Assembly (NCBI RefSeq): GCF_000711245.1
Contig: NZ_JOMH01000001.1
Coordinates: forward strand, 1,296,830-1,360,829
DNA length: 64,000 nt
Direction: 5' to 3'
Source of the DNA: Polycyclovorans algicola TG408
GTDB taxonomy: Bacteria; Pseudomonadota; Gammaproteobacteria; Nevskiales; Nevskiaceae
A model generated the notes under the pieces. The model was not told the DNA's origin, ran no database searches, and saw nothing but the letters and a program-made list of their open reading frames with translations. Within the stretch, counting starts at the first letter, position 1. Every line of letters starts with the position of its first letter. Shown piece after piece: positions 52,939 through 63,646 of this stretch. The translations under genes and the position numbers were made by a program.

Positions 52939-54704
52939 CGGCCCGCAAGCGCGGCAAGGCGGCCAACCGCGCGGTGGTCCCGGTTGGGCCACGCCCGGTG
53001 GCCTCGTGGCGTGGCCAGCTGATTCTCGTCGGCTTCGCCGTGCTGGCAGCGCTGGCGGTGGGGCGCGCATTTCACCTGCAGGTGATCGAGCGCGATTTTC
53101 TGCGTAGCGAAGGCGACAAGCGTCAGGTGCGCAACCTGACGATCCCCGGCCATCGCGGCGCGATTCTCGACCGTAATGGCGAACCGCTGGCGCTGTCGGC
53201 GCCGGTGTCGTCGGTGTGGGTCGTGCCCGAGGCCGTGCTCGCCGACCCCGCGAATGTGAAGCGCCTGGCCGAAGGGATGAGTCGTGCGCCCAGCGAGCTG
53301 CAGAAGTTTCTCGAAGCCCGAAAAACCCGTAAGTTCGTTTACTTGCGCGAGCAGGTCAGCCCCCAGGAAGCGCGCCGCCTGCTCGACCTGAAAGTGCCCG
53401 GCGTGTTCTCGGAATCCGACTTCGCCCGCTACTACCCGGCCGGCGAAGTGGCCGCCCAGGTGGTGGGCTTTGCCGGACGGGATGGGGTTGGGCTCGAGGG
53501 CATGGAAAAAGCGCAAGAAGCGCGACTGAGCGGGACCGCCGGCAGTCGCCGGGTGATTCGCGACCGCACCGGGCGGGTCATTGAAGACGGCCTTGAATAC
53601 ACCCCGGCCGTGGCCGGCGAATCGTTGAACCTGAGTCTTGACCTGCGCGTGCAGTACCTGGCCTATCGTGAGCTGGCGGCGGCGGTTGCCGAGTCGGGCG
53701 CCAAAGGGGGGCTGGTCGTCGTTGCCGACGTGCGCAGCGGTGAGATTCTGGCCATGGCGGCGCAGCCGGGCTTCAACCCCAACAACGGCGATGCCCGCGG
53801 ATTCGCTGCCGGTATTCGCAATCGCGCGGTGGTCGACGGCTTTGAGCCGGGTTCCACCATCAAGCCTTTGCTGGTTGCGCAGGCGCTGGAGTTGGGGTTG
53901 TACAACCCGCAGAGCATCATCGACGTGACCGGCGGCACGCTGCAGGTCGGTCGTCTGACAGTCCGTGACATCGCGCGGCGCGGCGAGATCGACCTTGCCA
54001 CCCTGCTCGCGGTGTCGAGCAACGTCGGCAGCACCAAGGTTGCGTTGGCCATGGGCGCCGAAAACGTGTGGGCCGGCTACCAGCGCTTCGGCCTTGGCGA
54101 GCCGGTGTTCAGCGGCTTTCCGGGCGAGGCGCTGCCGGTGTTGCGTCACTTCACTGATTGGGGCCAAATCGCCACCGCCACCGCGTCCTACGGCTACGGC
54201 GTGTCGGTGAATGCGCTGCACATGGTGCGCGCCTACGCCGCGCTGGCCAACGACGGGATGATGCCGCAGCTGACCCTGTTCAGCGATGGCCTGCGCTCGG
54301 CACCGCAGCGCGCGGTCTCGGCCGGTACCGCGCGCCTGGTGCGCGAGATGCTGGAACAGGTCGTGTCGGAAACCGGCACCGGCAAGAAGGCGCAGGTCGA
54401 GGGCTATCGTGTGGCGGGCAAATCGGGCACTGCCCGCAAAGTGGCGGCCAGTGGCGGTTACTCGCCCGACAAGCACCAGGCCATCTTCATCGGCATGGTG
54501 CCGGCCGAGCGGCCGCGGCTGGTCGGCTTCGTGATGATCGACGAGCCACAGGGTGAGTACTACGGCGGTCAGGTCGCGGCGCCGGTGTTCTCCGAGGTGA
54601 TGCAAGGTGCGGCGCGTTTGCTGCAGATCGCGCCGGATGCCCGGCCCATCCAGTCGCCCATCATTGAGTCCGCGTCACTGCCGAGCACGAGGGTCCGACA
54701 ATGA
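52935..54704 (+). CDS. ftsI: Peptidoglycan transpeptidase FtsI (PBP3)
   Basis: Septal class B penicillin-binding protein that cross-links peptidoglycan during division. The 589-residue protein has one N-terminal membrane helix (about 27-47), the pedestal region with RGAILDRNGEPLALSAP, and the transpeptidase motifs: active-site S-x-x-K in GSTIKP near residue 307, SSN near 360, and the K-S/T-G motif in GKSGTARK near 495. The stop overlaps murE by four bases. Confidence 0.97.
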   Translation: MTARKRGKAANRAVVPVGPRPVASWRGQLILVGFAVLAALAVGRAFHLQVIERDFLRSEGDKRQVRNLTIPGHRGAILDRNGEPLALSAPVSSVWVVPEAVLADPANVKRLAEGMSRAPSELQKFLEARKTRKFVYLREQVSPQEARRLLDLKVPGVFSESDFARYYPAGEVAAQVVGFAGRDGVGLEGMEKAQEARLSGTAGSRRVIRDRTGRVIEDGLEYTPAVAGESLNLSLDLRVQYLAYRELAAAVAESGAKGGLVVVADVRSGEILAMAAQPGFNPNNGDARGFAAGIRNRAVVDGFEPGSTIKPLLVAQALELGLYNPQSIIDVTGGTLQVGRLTVRDIARRGEIDLATLLAVSSNVGSTKVALAMGAENVWAGYQRFGLGEPVFSGFPGEALPVLRHFTDWGQIATATASYGYGVSVNALHMVRAYAALANDGMMPQLTLFSDGLRSAPQRAVSAGTARLVREMLEQVVSETGTGKKAQVEGYRVAGKSGTARKVAASGGYSPDKHQAIFIGMVPAERPRLVGFVMIDEPQGEYYGGQVAAPVFSEVMQGAARLLQIAPDARPIQSPIIESASLPSTRVRQ

Positions 54705-56170
54705 CCTGGCGCCTGCCCGCCCTGCTGCAAGGCTGCGCCGATGCGGTGCCCGACATTGCCGTGCCACGGCTGGTCAGCGACTCGCGTGAGCTGCGTCCGG
54801 GCGATGTGTTTGTTGCGCTTAGCGCGGTGCGCGGTGACGGGCACGGTCTGGATTATATCGACCAGGCGATGGCGGCCGGGGCGGCAGCGGTGCTGGTCGA
54901 GCCGGCGGCCGGACGTCACCTGCCCGGCCAACTGCCCGCCATCGCCATTCCCGAATTGCGCTGCAAGCTGGGCGAGATCGCGGCGCGCTTTTACGGCAAC
55001 CCTGCCGATGCCCTGTTCACCGTTGGCGTGACCGGCACCGATGGCAAGACCACCACGGCGTGGTTGATTGCCGAGGCGCTGGAACGCCTGGGCAAGCCCT
55101 GTCGCTACATCGGCACCTTGGGCTCAGGCCGGCTGGAAGCGCTCGGTCACGTCAGCCACACCACGCCCGATCCGATTCGCCTGCAGGCCGATCTCGCGGC
55201 AACCCGTGACGAAGGCCTGCGCGCCGTGGCGATGGAAGTCTCGTCGCACGCGCTCGACCAGCATCGCGTTGCCGGCATGGGGTTCGACGTCGCCATCCTG
55301 ACCAACCTGGCGCGTGACCATCTGGATTATCACGGCGCCGAAAATGACTACGCGGCCGCCAAGCGGCGCTTGTTCACCGAACATTGCCGCGGTGTCAGCG
55401 TGCTCAACCGCGACGACCGCTGGGGTGCGCGCTGGCTTGCCGAAGGCGCGGATGTCATCGCCTATGGTCTGGGCGGTGACGATGATGGCGACGTGCCCGT
55501 AGTGCGCGCCGAACTGATGCGCCAACACCGCGACGGCATGGCCTTTGAACTGCGTCCAGCCGGACCGGCGCATGCGGTCAACACCACTCTGATGGGGCGC
55601 TTCAACCTGTACAACCTGCTTGCCGCCGCCTGCGCGCTGCGTGAGGGCGGCTTCGAGTGGGCCGACGTCGCGCGGGTGCTGGCCGACGTCGGTCCGCCGC
55701 CCGGTCGCATGGAGCGCTTCACCGCGCCGGTCGCGCCGCTGGCCGTGATTGATTACGCCCACACACCCAACGCCCTTGCCGCTGCTCTGGCGGCTGCGCG
55801 TGACCATTGCGATGGCCGGCTCATCCTGGTCTTCGGTTGCGGCGGCGACCGCGATGCTGGCAAGCGGCCGCTGATGGGCGAGGCGGCAGCGGCCGGCGCC
55901 GATCAGGTGATAGTCACCACGGACAACCCACGCTCTGAAGATCCGGACGCCATCGCCGCCGCCATCGTCGGGGCACACGACGAGTTCGAGGTGATTCACG
56001 ATCGCGCCGAAGCCATTCACACCGCGCTGCGCCACGCGGGCGAGCGCGACCTGGTGATGATTGCCGGCAAGGGCCACGAAACCACGCAGGTCATCGGCGG
56101 TGTGTCCCGGCCGTTCAGCGATCGCGACGTGGTCCGCCAGTGGCTGTCCCGGCGAGGTGCTCACGCATGA
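54701..56170 (+). CDS. murE: UDP-MurNAc-L-Ala-D-Glu:meso-diaminopimelate ligase MurE
   Basis: Adds the third residue of the peptidoglycan stem peptide. The 489-residue Mur ligase has the N-terminal UDP-binding domain (LVSDSRELRPGDVFVAL), the ATP site GVTGTDGKTTTAW near 110, the Mur ligase middle domain (LTNLARDHLDYHG) and the C-terminal FGCGGDRDAGKRPLMG. TTDNPRSEDP carries the DNPR element associated with meso-diaminopimelate rather than lysine, as expected for a Gram-negative. Overlaps murF by four bases. Confidence 0.97.
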   Translation: MTWRLPALLQGCADAVPDIAVPRLVSDSRELRPGDVFVALSAVRGDGHGLDYIDQAMAAGAAAVLVEPAAGRHLPGQLPAIAIPELRCKLGEIAARFYGNPADALFTVGVTGTDGKTTTAWLIAEALERLGKPCRYIGTLGSGRLEALGHVSHTTPDPIRLQADLAATRDEGLRAVAMEVSSHALDQHRVAGMGFDVAILTNLARDHLDYHGAENDYAAAKRRLFTEHCRGVSVLNRDDRWGARWLAEGADVIAYGLGGDDDGDVPVVRAELMRQHRDGMAFELRPAGPAHAVNTTLMGRFNLYNLLAAACALREGGFEWADVARVLADVGPPPGRMERFTAPVAPLAVIDYAHTPNALAAALAAARDHCDGRLILVFGCGGDRDAGKRPLMGEAAAAGADQVIVTTDNPRSEDPDAIAAAIVGAHDEFEVIHDRAEAIHTALRHAGERDLVMIAGKGHETTQVIGGVSRPFSDRDVVRQWLSRRGAHA

Positions 56171-57552
56171 GTGCGTTGAACTTCGACTGGATCAGTGACG
56201 CGCTGGGCGCCACGCCGCTGGGCCCGGTGCCCGCACACGCGTTTGCCGGTTTCGAGATTGACAGCCGCCGCGTTCAACCCGGCCAGTGCTTCGTCGCCCT
56301 GCCGGGTGAGCGCGTCGATGGACATGCTTACCTGGCCCAGGCGCAGGCCTCCGGGGCCGCGGCCGCCATCGTCGCCAAGCCGCAGCCGGTTGCGCTGGCG
56401 CAGTGGGTGGTGTCGTCACCCGAGGCGGCATTGCAGCGCGCCGCAAGTGCCTGGCGCGCACGCTTTTCGCTGCCATTGGTCGGGATCACCGGCAGCAATG
56501 GCAAGACCACGACCCGGGCGCTGACGGCAGCGGTGCTGGCGGCTCGCGGCCCGGTGTGTGCGACCACCGGCAACCTGAACAATCATCTTGGTGTGCCGCT
56601 GACGCTGTCGCGCCTCGACGCCACCCACGGCACCGCGGTGATCGAAATGGGTGCCAACCACCTCGGCGAGATTGCCCAACTTGCGGCCTGGGCGCGGCCC
56701 ACAATTGGCGTGATCACCAACGCCGGCGACGCGCACCTGGAGGGTTTCGGCTCGCGCGAGGCCATCGCGCGCGGCAAGGGCGAATTGATCAGTGCGCTGC
56801 CGGCCGATGGCATTGCGGTGCTGAATGCCGACGACGTGTTTTTCCCGTTATGGCGTGGCCTTGCCGGCAATCGGCGAATGGTTCGTTTCGGCTTGGACGA
56901 CACGGCCGAGGTACGCGCGACGGCGATTGACGAGCGGCCACAGTCGCTGGTGTTCACCCTCGAACTGCCCGGCGACACAGCCCCTGTGCAGTTGCCGTTG
57001 GTGGGACGTCACAACCTCTACAACGCGTTGGCCGCCGCCGCGGTCGGCCATGTGTTGGGGCTCGACGCCGCAACCATCGCCAACGGCCTGGCCCAGGCAC
57101 AGGGCGAGGCGGGTCGGCTGCGGGTGATCGAAGCCGACGGTGGCTGGCGCATCGCCGACGACAGCTACAACGCCAATCCGGGCTCGATGCAGGCCGGGCT
57201 GGACTGGTTGGCCGCACAACCGCCGCCGCGCTGGGCGGTGCTCGGCGCGATGGCCGAGTTGGGTGCGGTCAGCGCGGCAGCCCATCGGCAGGTGGGGTCG
57301 CACGCCGCCGCGCGTGGGATCGAACGGCTGGTGGCCGTGGGCGAGGCGGCGCGTGACATGGCGCAGGGCTATGGCCGCAACGCCGAGTGGTTCGCCGACC
57401 GCGTGCAGGCCATCTCGGCGCTGCAGCCGGGGCTGGTTGCAGGCGTCACGGTGTTGGTCAAGGGCTCGCGTTCTGCGGGCATGGAGCAGGTGGTCAGCGC
57501 GCTACTGGACGGCCGGGTCGTCTCAAGGAAATCGTCATGCTCTTCGAACTGA
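56167..57552 (+). CDS. murF: UDP-MurNAc-tripeptide:D-Ala-D-Ala ligase MurF
   Basis: Adds D-Ala-D-Ala to finish the UDP-MurNAc-pentapeptide. The 461-residue protein has the N-terminal [17 protein letters not shown], the ATP loop [15 protein letters not shown] near 107, [25 protein letters not shown] and the C-terminal [15 protein letters not shown] at 56167 overlaps the murE stop. The C-terminus runs 16 bases into mraY. Confidence 0.97.
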   Translation: MSALNFDWISDALGATPLGPVPAHAFAGFEIDSRRVQPGQCFVALPGERVDGHAYLAQAQASGAAAAIVAKPQPVALAQWVVSSPEAALQRAASAWRARFSLPLVGITGSNGKTTTRALTAAVLAARGPVCATTGNLNNHLGVPLTLSRLDATHGTAVIEMGANHLGEIAQLAAWARPTIGVITNAGDAHLEGFGSREAIARGKGELISALPADGIAVLNADDVFFPLWRGLAGNRRMVRFGLDDTAEVRATAIDERPQSLVFTLELPGDTAPVQLPLVGRHNLYNALAAAAVGHVLGLDAATIANGLAQAQGEAGRLRVIEADGGWRIADDSYNANPGSMQAGLDWLAAQPPPRWAVLGAMAELGAVSAAAHRQVGSHAAARGIERLVAVGEAARDMAQGYGRNAEWFADRVQAISALQPGLVAGVTVLVKGSRSAGMEQVVSALLDGRVVSRKSSCSSN

Positions 57553-58622
57553 CCGAGTGGCTGAAGGCTTATGTGTCGGGCTTCAACGTGTTCGGGTATC
57601 TCACGTTTCGCTCGGTGTTGGGCGTGCTCACGGCGTTGATCTTCTCGTTTGCCTTTGGGCCCCTGATGATCCGCAAGCTCTACCACTTCAAGTTTGGCCA
57701 GCCGGTGCGTGATGACGGCCCGCAGAGTCATTTGAAGAAGACCGGCACGCCGACCATGGGCGGGGTGCTGATCCTCGCCGCCGTGACGGTTGCGACGCTG
57801 CTGTGGGCTGACCTGTCGAACCGCTATATCTGGTTTGCCCTGTTCGTGACCCTGGCGTTCGGCGCGGTGGGATTCGCCGACGACTACATCAAGATCAAGC
57901 ACAAAAGCCCCAAGGGCTTGCCGGCGCGCAAGAAGTATTTCTGGTTGTCACTGGCCGGCTTTGCCACCGCCATCGGCATCTACGCGACCGCGCAGGCGCC
58001 GGTCGAAACCGAGCTGCTGATTCCGTTTCTGAAAGACGTGACGATTCCACTCGGCGTGTTTTTCATCTTCTGGTCGTACCTGGTGATCGTCGGCAGTTCC
58101 AACGCCGTGAACCTGACCGACGGGCTCGATGGCCTGGCGATCATGCCGACGGTGCTGGTCGCCTCGGCGCTGGCGGTGTTCGCCTACGCCTCGGGCAACA
58201 TTCGTATGGCCGAATACCTGGGCATTCCCTACATCCCCGGCGTCGGTGAGCTGGCAATTTTTTGCACCGCCATCGCCGGTGCGGGGCTGGGTTTTCTGTG
58301 GTTCAACGCCTATCCGGCGCAGGTGTTCATGGGCGATGTGGGCGCACTGGCACTCGGCGCGGCGCTGGGGGTCGTGGCGGTGCTGGTTCGCCAGGAAATC
58401 GTGCTGGCCATCATGGGCGGCGTGTTCGTCGCCGAGACCGTGTCGGTGGCGCTGCAGGTGGGGTACTTCAAGTATTCGGGCGGCAAACGCATTTTCCGCA
58501 TGGCGCCGCTGCACCACCACTATGAACTCAAGGGGTGGCCCGAGCCGAAAATCATCGTCCGCTTCTGGATCATCACCCTGATTCTGGTGTTGATCGGCCT
58601 GTCGAGTCTCAAGCTGCGATGA
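57537..58622 (+). CDS. mraY: Phospho-MurNAc-pentapeptide translocase MraY
   Basis: Integral inner-membrane enzyme that transfers phospho-MurNAc-pentapeptide to undecaprenyl phosphate, making lipid I. The 361-residue protein has about ten membrane helices, the substrate motif [12 protein letters not shown], the Asp pair in [22 protein letters not shown], the [11 protein letters not shown] loop and the [11 protein letters not shown] motif. ATG at 57537 has AAGGAA ahead of it, within the murF end. The stop overlaps murD. Confidence 0.97.
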   Translation: MLFELTEWLKAYVSGFNVFGYLTFRSVLGVLTALIFSFAFGPLMIRKLYHFKFGQPVRDDGPQSHLKKTGTPTMGGVLILAAVTVATLLWADLSNRYIWFALFVTLAFGAVGFADDYIKIKHKSPKGLPARKKYFWLSLAGFATAIGIYATAQAPVETELLIPFLKDVTIPLGVFFIFWSYLVIVGSSNAVNLTDGLDGLAIMPTVLVASALAVFAYASGNIRMAEYLGIPYIPGVGELAIFCTAIAGAGLGFLWFNAYPAQVFMGDVGALALGAALGVVAVLVRQEIVLAIMGGVFVAETVSVALQVGYFKYSGGKRIFRMAPLHHHYELKGWPEPKIIVRFWIITLILVLIGLSSLKLR

Positions 58623-59998
58623 GCCATCCGCACGCCAGCGCCCACCCCCGCGACGACCGGCCAATGCTGGTGGTCGGGCTGGGGCTGTCCGGGGTGTCGG
58701 CGCTGCGTTATCTGGTCAGGCAGGGGCACCGCGTGATGGTCACGGATTCACGCGCACAGCCAACTGGCATTGATGCCTTGCGCGCCGAGTTTCCTGACGT
58801 TGATTTCCGGCTTGGCGCGTTTTCGGCACCACAGCCGCTTTCCGATTTTGCCGAGGCCGTGGTGTCCCCCGGCGTCGACCTGCGTGAGTCGTTCATCGCC
58901 GCGCTGCGTGATGCCGGCGTGCCGGTGATCGGCGACATTGAGCTGTTTGCCCGCGCCGTTCGGCGTGAGGTCCGCGTCATTGGTATCACCGGCTCCAACG
59001 GCAAGAGCACCGTCACGACTCTGGTGGGCGAGATGGCGGCGCAGGCCGGTCTCAAGGTGGCGGTGGGCGGCAACCTCGGCACGCCGGCACTGGACTTGTT
59101 GGCCGAGAACGTCGATCTGTACGTGCTTGAGCTTTCGAGCTTCCAGTTGGAGACCACCGCCAGCCTGCACTGCGCGGCGGCGACGGTGTTGAATCTGTCG
59201 GAAGACCACCTTGATCGCCATGGCGACATGGACGCCTATGCCGCGGCCAAGGCGCGCCTATTGCAGCGGACGGATGTGGCGGTTCTGAACCGCGACGACG
59301 CAGCGGTGATGGCGATGCCGGTGATGGCAAACGCGACGATCCTTCGCTTTGGTCTGAGCGCGCCAGAGGACGCAGGGTACGGTCTGGTCGAGAGGGCCGG
59401 CCAACGGCAGCTGAGCGGCCCCCCCGATCGTGATGGTGAGGCGCTGAGGGTCCCCTTGAGCACGCTGCAGATCGCCGGTCTGCACAACGCCGCCAACGCC
59501 CTGGCCGCCGTCGCGCTGGCCGACGCGGTGGGTATTCCGCGCGCCGTACAGCTGACCGCGCTTCGTGCGTTTACCGGCTTGCCGCACCGCTGCAGACTGG
59601 TTCGCGACCAGGCGGGCGTGCGCTATTTCAACGACAGCAAGGGCACCAATGTGGGGTCGACCTTGGCCGCGATACAAGGCCTGCCACCGCCGATTCACTG
59701 GCTGGGCGGCGGCCAGGGCAAGGGGCAGGATTTCTCGCCGCTGGCCACGGCGCTGAAAGCCGCCGACGGCTGTGCGTACGTGTTTGGACAGGACGCAGCG
59801 TTGCTGGAGCGCAGTTTGTCGTCTGCGGTTCCGGTGAGTCGTCATGACGACATGGTCAGTGCGCTGCAGGCCGCCCATGCGGCTGCGCGCGCGCCGGCGA
59901 CCGTGCTGCTGTCGCCGGCCTGCGCCAGCCTCGACCAGTTTCGTAACTACATCGAACGCGGCGAGTGCTTCGAGCGCGCGGTGGAGGCCCTGGCATGA
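58619..59998 (+). CDS. murD: UDP-MurNAc-L-alanine:D-glutamate ligase MurD
   Basis: Adds D-glutamate to UDP-MurNAc-L-Ala. The 459-residue protein has an N-terminal Rossmann-like UDP domain ([17 protein letters not shown]), the ATP site [17 protein letters not shown] near 123, [21 protein letters not shown] and the C-terminal [17 protein letters not shown] and [12 protein letters not shown]. Its presence here argues against Xanthomonadaceae, where murD lies elsewhere as far as I recall. Overlaps mraY and ftsW by four bases each. Confidence 0.96.
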   Translation: MSHPHASAHPRDDRPMLVVGLGLSGVSALRYLVRQGHRVMVTDSRAQPTGIDALRAEFPDVDFRLGAFSAPQPLSDFAEAVVSPGVDLRESFIAALRDAGVPVIGDIELFARAVRREVRVIGITGSNGKSTVTTLVGEMAAQAGLKVAVGGNLGTPALDLLAENVDLYVLELSSFQLETTASLHCAAATVLNLSEDHLDRHGDMDAYAAAKARLLQRTDVAVLNRDDAAVMAMPVMANATILRFGLSAPEDAGYGLVERAGQRQLSGPPDRDGEALRVPLSTLQIAGLHNAANALAAVALADAVGIPRAVQLTALRAFTGLPHRCRLVRDQAGVRYFNDSKGTNVGSTLAAIQGLPPPIHWLGGGQGKGQDFSPLATALKAADGCAYVFGQDAALLERSLSSAVPVSRHDDMVSALQAAHAAARAPATVLLSPACASLDQFRNYIERGECFERAVEALA

Positions 59999-61164
59999 TC
60001 GACCGCCTCGGCGAACACCTGCCCAGTTGGCCCGACACGCGCCTGGGCTTAGATACCGGCCTGCTGATTGCGGCGGTGAGCATTCTCGCCTGGGGGCTGG
60101 TGATGGTCGCCTCGGCCTCGGTCGCTGCCGGCGAGAGCGCCTCGGGCACGGCGCTGCAGTATTTCTGGCGGCAACTGCTGTTCGTGCTGATCGGCGGCGG
60201 CATTGCCGCCGTGCTCTGGTGCGTGCCGATGGCGTTCTGGGCGCGCACCACCTGGATCATGTTTGGCGGCGCCGTGGCGGTGTTGGTGCTGGTGTTGATT
60301 CCCGGCCTCGGCGTCGAGGTCAATCACGCCACCCGTTGGCTGAACACGCCGTTCGTGCGGCTGCAGCCGTCAGAGCCGGCACGCATTGCGCTGTTCATTT
60401 ACCTGGCGGGCTATCTGGTGCGCCGTCAGGCCGAGGTGCAGACCAGTTTCAGCGGCCTGGCCAAGCCGCTGTTGATTCTGGTGATTCCAGCGATCCTGTT
60501 GCTGGCCGAACCCGACTTTGGTGCCACGGTGGTGCTGTACGCAGTGGCGTTTCTGATGATCTTCATGAGCGGCGCCCCGCTGGCCTATTTTGTCGGGCTG
60601 CTGATGGTCGCGGTGGCCGGGCTGGCGTTTATCGCCACCACCGAAAGCTACCGCATGCAGCGACTGCTCAACTTCACCAACCCCTGGGCCGATGTCGAGG
60701 CCGGAGGCTGGCAGTTGTCGCAGTCGCTGATCGCCATCGGGCGTGGCGAATGGTGGGGCGTGGGCCTGGGCAACAGCATCCAGAAGCTGCTGTACCTGCC
60801 GGAAATGCACACCGATTTCATCTTCGCGATTTTGGCCGAGGAGTTCGGCCTGCTGGGCGTGGCGATTCTCATTGGCCTGTACGCGGTGCTGGTGACGCGT
60901 GGCTTTGGCATTGCCCGTGCGGCCGAATTGCGTGAGGCACGGTTCAGCGCCTACCTCTGTTACGGACTGGTCGGCTGGCTGGGGCTGCAGGCCTTGATCA
61001 ACTTCGCGGTGAACATGGGCATGGCCCCCACCAAGGGTCTGACCCTGCCGCTGATGAGTTACGGCGGCAGCTCACTGATCACCGCCATGGCGGCGCTGGG
61101 ATTGATTCTGCGCGTCGATCTGGAAAACCGGCTGGCCGCCAACGCGGCGGAGAACCGCCGATGA
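59995..61164 (+). CDS. ftsW: Septal peptidoglycan glycosyltransferase FtsW
   Basis: SEDS-family polytopic membrane protein that polymerises lipid II at the septum with FtsI. The 389-residue protein has about ten helices, the conserved loop FTNPWADVEAGGWQLSQSLIAI, the LPEMHTDFIFAILAEEFG motif carrying the key Glu/Asp region, and GLTLPLMSYGGSS near the C-terminus. ATG at 59995 overlaps murD; the stop overlaps murG. Confidence 0.97.
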   Translation: MIDRLGEHLPSWPDTRLGLDTGLLIAAVSILAWGLVMVASASVAAGESASGTALQYFWRQLLFVLIGGGIAAVLWCVPMAFWARTTWIMFGGAVAVLVLVLIPGLGVEVNHATRWLNTPFVRLQPSEPARIALFIYLAGYLVRRQAEVQTSFSGLAKPLLILVIPAILLLAEPDFGATVVLYAVAFLMIFMSGAPLAYFVGLLMVAVAGLAFIATTESYRMQRLLNFTNPWADVEAGGWQLSQSLIAIGRGEWWGVGLGNSIQKLLYLPEMHTDFIFAILAEEFGLLGVAILIGLYAVLVTRGFGIARAAELREARFSAYLCYGLVGWLGLQALINFAVNMGMAPTKGLTLPLMSYGGSSLITAMAALGLILRVDLENRLAANAAENRR

Positions 61165-62219
61165 AAGTGCTGATTGCAGCCGGAGGCACCGGCGGGCACG
61201 TCTATCCGGCGCTGGCGGTGGCGCAGGCGCTGATGGGCCGCGGCCATGGTGTGGAGTGGGTCGGCAATGCCGACAGCTTCGAGGCGCGTGCGCTCGCCAA
61301 AACCACCATCCCGATGCATGTCGTCCGCGTCACTGCCTTGCGCGGCAAGGGCCTGACCGGCCTGTTGTCAGCGCCGCTGAATGTCGTGCGCGCCGTCGCT
61401 GCCGCGTGGCGGCTGATGCGTCGCCTGCGCCCCGACGTGGTGCTGGGCATGGGCGGCTTCGTCGCCGGGCCTGCAGGTCTGGCCGCGTGGCTGGCGCGCG
61501 TGCCTTTGGTGATTCACGAGCAAAACGCCGCCGCCGGGCTCACCAACCGCCTGCTCGCGCGGCTGTCACGCAAAGTGCTGTTGGGCTTTGACGGCGCGCT
61601 GGCCGGCGGGCACTGGGTGGGCAACCCGGTGCGCAGTGCCGTCGTCGAGCTGCCATCGCCGAGTACGCGCTTCGCCGGCCGTACCGGGTCGCTGCGGGTG
61701 CTGGTAATCGGCGGTTCGCAGGGCGCCAAGGCGCTGAATCAGAAGGTCCCCGAGGCGCTGGCGTTGATCGACAGGGCGCAGCGGCCGTTGCTGCGTCATC
61801 AGGGCGGACGCACGCTGGCCGTCGCCGAAGCGGCCTATCGCCAAGCCAATGTCGAGGCCGAGCTCACGGCGTTTATCGACGACATGGCTGAAGCCTTTGC
61901 CTGGGCCGACGTGGTGATTGCCCGCGCGGGCGCGTCAACCATCGCGGAGCTGGCGGCCTGTGGTTTGGGCGGTCTGCTGGTGCCTTTTCCTCACGCGGTG
62001 GACGACCATCAAACCGCCAACGCCCAGGCGCTGGTGCGCGCTGGGGCGGTGACCTGCATGGCGGAATCCGACCTTACCGCGCAGGCCTTGGCCGACTGGC
62101 TGGCAGGCATGACCCGGGAACGCGCGCTGCAGTGCGCGCAGGCCGCTGCCCGCGTCGCCCGTCCGGACGCGACGCGCGACATCGTGGCCGTGCTCGAAGC
62201 CTGTGGGGGTGTGGCATGA
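61161..62219 (+). CDS. murG: UDP-GlcNAc:lipid I GlcNAc transferase MurG
   Basis: Peripheral inner-membrane GT28 enzyme that converts lipid I to lipid II. The 352-residue protein has the first G-loop AAGGTGGHVYPALAVAQAL, VLGMGGFVAGPAGLAAW, HEQNAAAGLTNR, the second G-loop VIGGSQGAKALNQ and the UDP-GlcNAc site ARAGASTIAELAACG followed by PFPHAVDDHQTANA. Four-base overlaps join it to ftsW and murC. Confidence 0.97.
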   Translation: MKVLIAAGGTGGHVYPALAVAQALMGRGHGVEWVGNADSFEARALAKTTIPMHVVRVTALRGKGLTGLLSAPLNVVRAVAAAWRLMRRLRPDVVLGMGGFVAGPAGLAAWLARVPLVIHEQNAAAGLTNRLLARLSRKVLLGFDGALAGGHWVGNPVRSAVVELPSPSTRFAGRTGSLRVLVIGGSQGAKALNQKVPEALALIDRAQRPLLRHQGGRTLAVAEAAYRQANVEAELTAFIDDMAEAFAWADVVIARAGASTIAELAACGLGGLLVPFPHAVDDHQTANAQALVRAGAVTCMAESDLTAQALADWLAGMTRERALQCAQAAARVARPDATRDIVAVLEACGGVA

Positions 62220-63646
62220 CGCCGGCCACCCTCATGCATTCGCCGATGCGCCGCATCCAGCGTATCCACCTGTTGGGGATTGGCGGCTCGGGCATGGCCG
62301 GTATCGCCGAGGTGTTGATCAACCTCGGCTATCAGGTCACCGGCACCGATTTGCGTCAGAGCGCTGCCACTGATCGGCTGACCGCGCTCGGCGCCGTGAT
62401 CGGCTTTGGTCACGATCCGGCGCACACCGTCGGTGCCGACGCGGTGGTGGTGTCGACGGCGGTGAAGGCTGACAACCCCGAGCTGATCTACGCCCGCGCG
62501 CACCGGGTGCCGGTGGTGCGTCGCGCCGAGATGCTGGCCGAGCTGATGCGCTTCCGTTTCGGCGTCGCCATCGCCGGCACCCACGGTAAGACCACCACCA
62601 CCAGCCTGGTCGCCAGCGTGCTGGCCGAGGCCGGGCTGGACCCGACCTATGTGATCGGCGGCCAACTCAAGAGCGCCGGTGCCAACGCGCGGCTGGGGCA
62701 GGGCACCTGTCTGGTCGCCGAGGCTGACGAGAGCGATGCCTCATTCCTTCACCTGTCACCGATGATGGCGGCGGTCACCAACGTTGACGCCGATCATCTG
62801 GAAACCTACGGCGGCGACTTCAACCGCCTGCGCGAAACCTTCGTCGAGTTTCTGCAGCGGCTGCCGTTCTACGGGCTGGCGATTCTCTGCGCGGACGATG
62901 CGGAACTGACGCGCCTGATCCCCCGTATCGGTCGGCCCATCATCACCTACGGTTTTGCCGACAACGCCGACGTGCGCATCCTCAGTCATCGCGCGTCCGG
63001 CAACGGCAGTGATTTTCGCGCGCGCCTGGCCGACGGCACCGAGGCTGACTTTCACCTCAACCTGCCGGGTCGCCACAACGTGCAGAACGCCCTGGTGGCG
63101 CTGGTCATCGGTCAGGAACTCGGGGCCGACGTCGTGGCGATGGCGCGCGCGCTGAAGCAGTTCGAAGGGGTGGGTCGTCGTTGCGAACACCACGGGCGCC
63201 TGCGCATTGGTGCCGTCGAGTTCGATCTGATCGACGACTACGGCCATCACCCGCGCGAACTGACCGCTACCTTCGAGGCGATGCGCAGCGCCTACCCGGG
63301 CCGTCGTTTGGTGGTGGCTTTTCAGCCGCACCGCTACAGCCGCACCCGCGACTGCCTCGACGATTTTTCGGCGGTGCTGGCGGGTGTGGATGTGCTGGTG
63401 ATGACCGAGGTTTACGCGGCCGGCGAGGCGCCCATCGAAGGCGCCGATGCCCGCGCACTGGCCCGCAGCATCCGCGCGCGCGGCCAAGTTGAACCGATTC
63501 TGGTGGACCGTGTGGCCGCACTTGAGGCGGCCCTGTTACCGCTGTTGCGCGCCGACGATGTGGTGCTGACGCTGGGTGCGGGCGACATTGGCGGCTTTGC
63601 GCCGCTGCTGGCGCAGCAGCATCGGGTTCTGGCGGTGAAGCCATGA
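62216..63646 (+). CDS. murC: UDP-N-acetylmuramate:L-alanine ligase MurC
   Basis: Adds the first residue, L-alanine, to UDP-MurNAc. The 476-residue protein shows IHLLGIGGSGMAGIAEVLINLGY, the ATP loop IAGTHGKTTTTSLVASVL, EADESDASFLHL, NVDADHLETYGGDF and DDYGHHPRELTAT followed by FQPHRYSRTRD. ATG at 62216 overlaps the murG stop; a second ATG ten codons in (before RRIQRIHLLG) is an alternative. The stop overlaps murB. Confidence 0.97.
   Translation: MTPATLMHSPMRRIQRIHLLGIGGSGMAGIAEVLINLGYQVTGTDLRQSAATDRLTALGAVIGFGHDPAHTVGADAVVVSTAVKADNPELIYARAHRVPVVRRAEMLAELMRFRFGVAIAGTHGKTTTTSLVASVLAEAGLDPTYVIGGQLKSAGANARLGQGTCLVAEADESDASFLHLSPMMAAVTNVDADHLETYGGDFNRLRETFVEFLQRLPFYGLAILCADDAELTRLIPRIGRPIITYGFADNADVRILSHRASGNGSDFRARLADGTEADFHLNLPGRHNVQNALVALVIGQELGADVVAMARALKQFEGVGRRCEHHGRLRIGAVEFDLIDDYGHHPRELTATFEAMRSAYPGRRLVVAFQPHRYSRTRDCLDDFSAVLAGVDVLVMTEVYAAGEAPIEGADARALARSIRARGQVEPILVDRVAALEAALLPLLRADDVVLTLGAGDIGGFAPLLAQQHRVLAVKP

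Noticed and set aside
52665-54605. 646-codon open frame opposite ftsI
   Set aside because: It is antisense to a certain gene and its His/Gln/Arg-rich translation is typical of a high-GC shadow frame.
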